From positions 9,354,501 through 9,418,500 of the forward strand of contig NZ_CP071091.1 in the NCBI RefSeq assembly GCF_017301635.1: DNA of 64,000 nucleotides. Direction: 5' to 3'. This document shows positions 62,576 through 64,000 of this stretch, one piece after another; position 1 is the first letter of the stretch; each line of letters starts with the position of its first letter. The DNA is from Myxococcus landrumus (GTDB lineage Bacteria; Myxococcota; Myxococcia; Myxococcales; Myxococcaceae). The position numbers and the translations under genes are program-made. Below the pieces are notes generated by a model that searched no databases, had not been told where the DNA came from, and was given only the letters and a program-made list of their open reading frames with translations.

Positions 62576-64000
62576 GGCTGGACGAGCTCCTTCAGGCGTT
62601 GGCCGGACACGGCATCACGCTGAACGTGGAGGGCGAGCACCTGGCCGTCGACGCGCCCGACGGAGCGATTCCCGAGGCGCTGCGCGAACAGCTCGTGGAG
62701 CACAAGGCGGCGCTGCTGGCGCTCCTGGCCGAGCAGCATGAGGCTCGGGCCGAGGTCGTGGCCCGACCCGAGGAGCGGCACCTGCCGTTCCCCATGACGG
62801 AGCTTCAGCAGGCGTACAGCGTGGGCCGGCAGGCCGAGCTGGAGATGAACGCGTCGATGCACGCGTACAACGAGCTCGACTGCCGCGCGCTCGACCTGGC
62901 GCGCTTCGAGGAGGCGTGGAACCAGGTCGTGGCCCGCCACGAGATGCTGCGCGCCGTGGAGGCTCCGGGCTTCCAGCAGCGGATACTGCCCTCGGTTCCG
63001 CGCTATCAGCTCCCCATCGAAGACCTGCGCGGACGGGGCCCCGAGGAGACCGAGGCCCGGCTCGCCGCCATTCGCGAGCGGTTGTCGCAGCAGGTGCTCC
63101 CGCTGGACCAGTGGCCCTTGTTCGAGCTGCGCGCGTGTCTGCTCGACGGCGGACGCGTGCGCCTCTTCATGAGCGTCGATGGGACCTTCATCGACGGGTA
63201 CAGCTTCCAGATTCTCTACCGGGAGCTGGTGCACTTCTACCGGCACCCGGAGACTCCGCCTTCTCCCGCGTCCCTCTCGCTGTCGTATCGGGACTACTCG
63301 CTGGCGGTGCACCACACGCGAGGGGCTCGGCATGCCCGTTCGCTCGAGTACTGGCGTTCGCGCCTTCCCCAGTTGCCTCCCGCGCCGGACCTTCCGCTGG
63401 AGAGGGACCCTCGCTCCCTGCGGCGTCCTCGCTTCCGCCGCTGGTTCGCGCGCGTGGATGCGGAGGTATGGCAGCGGCTCAAGCAGAAGGGCCGGGCGCG
63501 CCGGCTGACGGAGCCCGAGCTGCTCCTGGCCGTGTACGCGGAGGTCATCGCCCGCTGGAGCCGAAGCCCTCGCTTCACGCTCAACGTCCCGCACTTCAAC
63601 CGGCTGCCCGTCCACCCACAGGTCAACGACATCATCGGGACCTTCGCCAGCTTCACGTTGGTGGAGGTGGACCACCGGCCGGAGCGCGCCTTCATCGAGC
63701 GGGCGCTCGCGATTCGCGACCAGCTCCTCCTCGCGCTCGAGCACCGGGAGGTGAGCGGCGTCGAGCTGCTGCGCGAGCTGTTCCGGGCCCAGGGCCGAAT
63801 CTCTGGCGCCATCATGCCCGTGGTGATGACGAGCTTCGCCTCCCACTCGCGGAGCCGGGACTCTCACTGGGTGGACTTCCTCGCGGAGTCGTTCGGTGAG
63901 CTCGTCGAGGCGCTCACGCAGACGCCGCAGGTGTGGATCGACCTCCAGATTGTCTACCAGCGCGGCGGCGTCTTCCTGAACTGGGACGTGGCGGAGGAGC
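62572..64000 (+). CDS. NRPS: TubC docking and heterocyclization domain (partial)
   Basis: The first 476 codons of an NRPS that continues past the right edge. Residues 1-52 (LLQALAGHGITLNVEGEHL ... LREQLVEHKAALLALL) match TubC-type docking domains. A condensation-superfamily domain starts with FPMTELQQAYSVGR and has D203-x4-D208-x2-S211 in place of HHxxxDG, the motif of heterocyclization (Cy) domains; QVWIDLQIVY and FLNWDVAEE near the end are also Cy-like. It should condense a Cys, Ser or Thr and close an azoline ring. The adenylation domain that would show which amino acid is outside the window. ATG at 62572 overlaps the previous stop. Confidence 0.9.
   Translation, partial: MRLDELLQALAGHGITLNVEGEHLAVDAPDGAIPEALREQLVEHKAALLALLAEQHEARAEVVARPEERHLPFPMTELQQAYSVGRQAELEMNASMHAYNELDCRALDLARFEEAWNQVVARHEMLRAVEAPGFQQRILPSVPRYQLPIEDLRGRGPEETEARLAAIRERLSQQVLPLDQWPLFELRACLLDGGRVRLFMSVDGTFIDGYSFQILYRELVHFYRHPETPPSPASLSLSYRDYSLAVHHTRGARHARSLEYWRSRLPQLPPAPDLPLERDPRSLRRPRFRRWFARVDAEVWQRLKQKGRARRLTEPELLLAVYAEVIARWSRSPRFTLNVPHFNRLPVHPQVNDIIGTFASFTLVEVDHRPERAFIERALAIRDQLLLALEHREVSGVELLRELFRAQGRISGAIMPVVMTSFASHSRSRDSHWVDFLAESFGELVEALTQTPQVWIDLQIVYQRGGVFLNWDVAEE

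Noticed and set aside
1-64000. tRNA, rRNA, CRISPR array, insertion sequence or phage genes
   Set aside because: Looked for on both strands by eye; no cloverleaf, spaced direct repeats, transposase or integrase domain was recognised. A tRNAscan or IS search would settle it.

Overview
The window is about 69% G+C, dense, and typical of a myxobacterium of the Myxococcus/Corallococcus/Pyxidicoccus type (phylum Myxococcota). This rests on gene content: many lipoproteins with clear lipoboxes, a sigma factor coupled to a Ser/Thr kinase with TPR repeats, a VIT/VWA surface lipoprotein, M16 lipoprotein proteases, a secreted-type nuclease and chitinase, and two large polyketide-type systems. I saw no tRNA, rRNA, CRISPR array or intact insertion sequence.

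1-11,100: the N-terminal part of a HelD-type helicase runs off the left edge, opposite a spermidine-synthase-like lipoprotein. Then comes a co-directional block in which a GMC oxidoreductase and its small Tat-type partner sit between two near-identical M16 lipoprotein peptidases, followed by a predicted outer-membrane protein. 11,100-17,830: a VIT/VWA/TPR lipoprotein, small hypotheticals, a DUF418 membrane protein and a LysE exporter. 17,830-21,700: a GFA-type zinc protein, a methyltransferase, two SnoaL-like lipoproteins and a LysR regulator. The two SnoaL genes result from a tandem duplication of about 0.8 kb that also copied the tail of the methyltransferase gene and the first codons of lysR. 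21,800-25,330: an M28 peptidase, a GGCT-like protein and a DNA/RNA nuclease, none with a Sec signal. 25,330-37,490: a UvrA2-type ATPase, a sigma factor overlapping a zinc-finger/kinase/TPR protein, a lipoprotein, a SWI/SNF helicase and a GH18 chitinase. 37,870-38,294: a DGPF/YCII protein.

38,761-49,135 is a compact operon that looks like an uncommon secondary-lipid (PUFA/enediyne-like) synthase. It has a protein with two tandem ACPs fused to a FabL-like reductase, a 2,178-residue megasynthase (hot-dog thioesterase, AT, KS, chain-length-factor-like KS, KR, DH), a membrane fatty-acid desaturase and an Old Yellow Enzyme-type reductase. The expected product is a reduced or desaturated polyketide-type lipid; its structure cannot be read from sequence.

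49,267-53,035 holds an outer-membrane protein, a Tat-exported alpha/beta hydrolase, a hairpin-rich intergenic region, a small Cys-rich lipoprotein and a Pro-rich protein with a zinc-ribbon-like motif.

53,263 to the right edge is the start of a hybrid PKS/NRPS cluster. A leftward pair encodes an adenylation enzyme whose nine specificity residues read as the proline code, and a prolyl-carrier dehydrogenase; together they should make a pyrrole-2-carboxyl starter. The rightward genes encode a KS-ACP protein with a defective KS and no AT, a KS-KR-ACP protein whose AT is degenerate, and an NRPS opening with a TubC docking domain and a heterocyclization (Cy) domain. The predicted order is pyrrole starter, polyketide extension, then an oxazoline or thiazoline. 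This resembles DKxanthene-like chemistry, but the AT-deficient modules and KS defect are unusual. The cluster continues beyond the window.
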